Source of the DNA: Streptomyces sp. NRRL F-6492
GTDB taxonomy: Bacteria; Actinomycetota; Actinomycetes; Streptomycetales; Streptomycetaceae
Direction: 5' to 3'
Assembly: GCF_001280125.1 (NCBI RefSeq)
Contig: NZ_LGEG01000256.1
Location: 5,713 to 69,712 of the forward strand
Length of the DNA stretch: 64,000 bases
The notes below the pieces were generated by a model, which worked only from the letters and a program-made list of their open reading frames with translations, was not told the origin of the DNA and made no database searches. Positions within the stretch are counted from its first letter, which is position 1. Each line of letters opens with the position of its first letter. The translations under genes and the position numbers were made by a program. Positions 63,152 to 64,000 of this stretch are shown piece by piece.

Positions 63152-64000
63152 GTGCGGTATCTCATCCTCGGCACCACCGAGGCCCTTCGTCCCGACGGCA
63201 CCCCCCTCCCCCTCGGCGGTGCCCGGCTGCGCGCGCTCCTCGCCGCTCTCGCGCTGCGCGGCGGACGGCCCGCCTCCGTCGGCGAGCTCGCCGACGACGT
63301 GTACGGGGACGACCCGCCGCAGGACGCGCCCGCCGCCCTCCAGGCCCTGGTGGGCCGCCTCCGCCGGATCCTCGGCAGGGAGGCGGTCGCCTCCACCCCC
63401 GGACCCGGCTACCGGCTCGCCGCCGGCCCCGACGACATCGACCTGTACGTCTTCGAGCGCCGGGCCGCGGAGGCGGGCGCCCGCCTCGACGCCGGCGACC
63501 CCGACACCGCCGCCGCCCTCCTGCGGGAGGCCCTCGGCCTCTTCCGCGGCCCCGCCCTCGCCGACCTGCCCGACCCGGCGGGCGTCCGGCCCGAGGCCCA
63601 GCGGCTCGCCGCCCTGCGCCGCCGCGTCGAGGCGGACCTGCGCCGGGGCGCCACCGACGGACTCGTACCGGAACTGACCGAACTCACCACCACGTACCCG
63701 TACGACGAGGCCTTCCACGCCCATCTCATCCGCGCCCTGCGGGCCGAGGGCCGCCACGCCGACGCCCTCGCCGCGTACGCGTCGGCCCGTCGCACCCTCG
63801 CGGACGCCCTCGGCACCGACCCCGGACCCGAACTCGCCGCCCTCCACCGCGAACTCCTCACGGGCCGGACCCCGCCCCGCCCCGCAGCGGCCACGCCGGT
63901 CACCGGAGCCACACCAGCCACACCAGCCCCACCGGCCCCACCGGCCGTACCTCCCGCATCAGCCGTACCTCCCACACCAGCCGTACCTCCCACACCAGCC
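63152..64000 (+). CDS. AfsR/SARP-family transcriptional regulator (3' end outside window)
   Basis: 283 codons are visible, open to the right edge. An OmpR-like winged helix (about 10-95: LPLGGARLRALLAALALRGG, SVGELADDVYG, LQALVGRLRRILG, GPGYRLAAGPDDID) leads into a bacterial transcriptional activation domain (about 100-245: LFRGPALADLP, YPYDEAFHAHLIRALRAEGR, LGTDPGPELAALHRELL). A Pro-rich linker with PAVPPTPA repeats follows, suggesting that an NB-ARC/TPR part continues as in AfsR. GTG at 63152 gives the usual VRYLILG start; no ribosome-binding site is seen. Confidence 0.9.
   Translation, partial: MRYLILGTTEALRPDGTPLPLGGARLRALLAALALRGGRPASVGELADDVYGDDPPQDAPAALQALVGRLRRILGREAVASTPGPGYRLAAGPDDIDLYVFERRAAEAGARLDAGDPDTAAALLREALGLFRGPALADLPDPAGVRPEAQRLAALRRRVEADLRRGATDGLVPELTELTTTYPYDEAFHAHLIRALRAEGRHADALAAYASARRTLADALGTDPGPELAALHRELLTGRTPPRPAAATPVTGATPATPAPPAPPAVPPASAVPPTPAVPPTPA

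Overview
The window is chromosomal DNA from a Streptomyces or a very close relative. The evidence is the very high GC content with strong third-position GC bias, frequent GTG starts and leaderless genes, and the developmental gene bldC. The order purC / two-component ABC operon / Lsr2 / purS-purQ-purL / purF-purM / DUF3073 / valine dehydrogenase / bldC / hrpA is, from memory, the order in the core of the Streptomyces chromosome. No species is claimed.

Layout. 1-6.2 kb: the end of a DMF-amidase-like gene, purC, and a minus-strand operon running from ABC ATPase to permease to sensor kinase to response regulator, ending just before tRNA-Gly(GCC). A second tRNA-Gly(GCC) and a structurally deviant tRNA-Gly(TCC) follow. 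6.2-16.5 kb: an Lsr2-type nucleoid protein, the purS-purQ-purL operon, an ArsR-type regulator, an M23 peptidase, a DinB/MDMPI-like protein, a two-domain META lipoprotein, then purF and purM. 16.5-25 kb: DUF3073, vdh, bldC, a DUF6274-like protein, tRNA-Asp and hrpA. 25-31.5 kb: secreted and redox proteins (DsbA-like plus CcdA), a tRNA-Phe/Asp/Glu cluster, a small metallopeptidase, a lipoprotein and a DEAD-box RNA helicase whose 3' end is frameshifted by a 16-bp tandem duplication.

31.7-44.8 kb is an accessory island in tRNA-Lys(TTT). A perfect 57-bp repeat of the tRNA 3' end and flank occurs at both borders, but no integrase is present. It carries an HTH/helical-repeat regulator, two small unknown genes, a Sir2-fold protein with a degraded active site, a nucleotide-sugar dehydrogenase fused by deletion to an IS5-like fragment, and a polymorphic-toxin locus. 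That locus has an SseB-like gene, a secretion-linked helical protein, an RHS protein with an N-terminal WXG domain and a ParB-like tip, an overlapping immunity candidate and a second immunity-like gene.

44.8-64 kb returns to backbone: a DHFR-like reductase, a lipid kinase with PAP2 phosphatase, an ECF sigma factor with SnoaL tail, rhodanese, initiator tRNA, a TipA-like MerR regulator, a PP2C phosphatase, a c-di-AMP riboswitch in front of an M23 endopeptidase, an aldo/keto reductase, a PrsW-type protease, trmB, an LhgO-like oxidase, an NsdA-like regulator, an asparagine-synthetase-like sporulation protein with a PYGSG repeat insert, and the start of an AfsR/SARP regulator.

Most interesting: the deviant tRNA-Gly(TCC), a candidate donor for peptidoglycan glycine; the integrase-less tRNA-Lys island with its toxin/immunity locus and Sir2-like gene; and the helicase frameshift. 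All coordinates and readings come from visual inspection; no searches were run.
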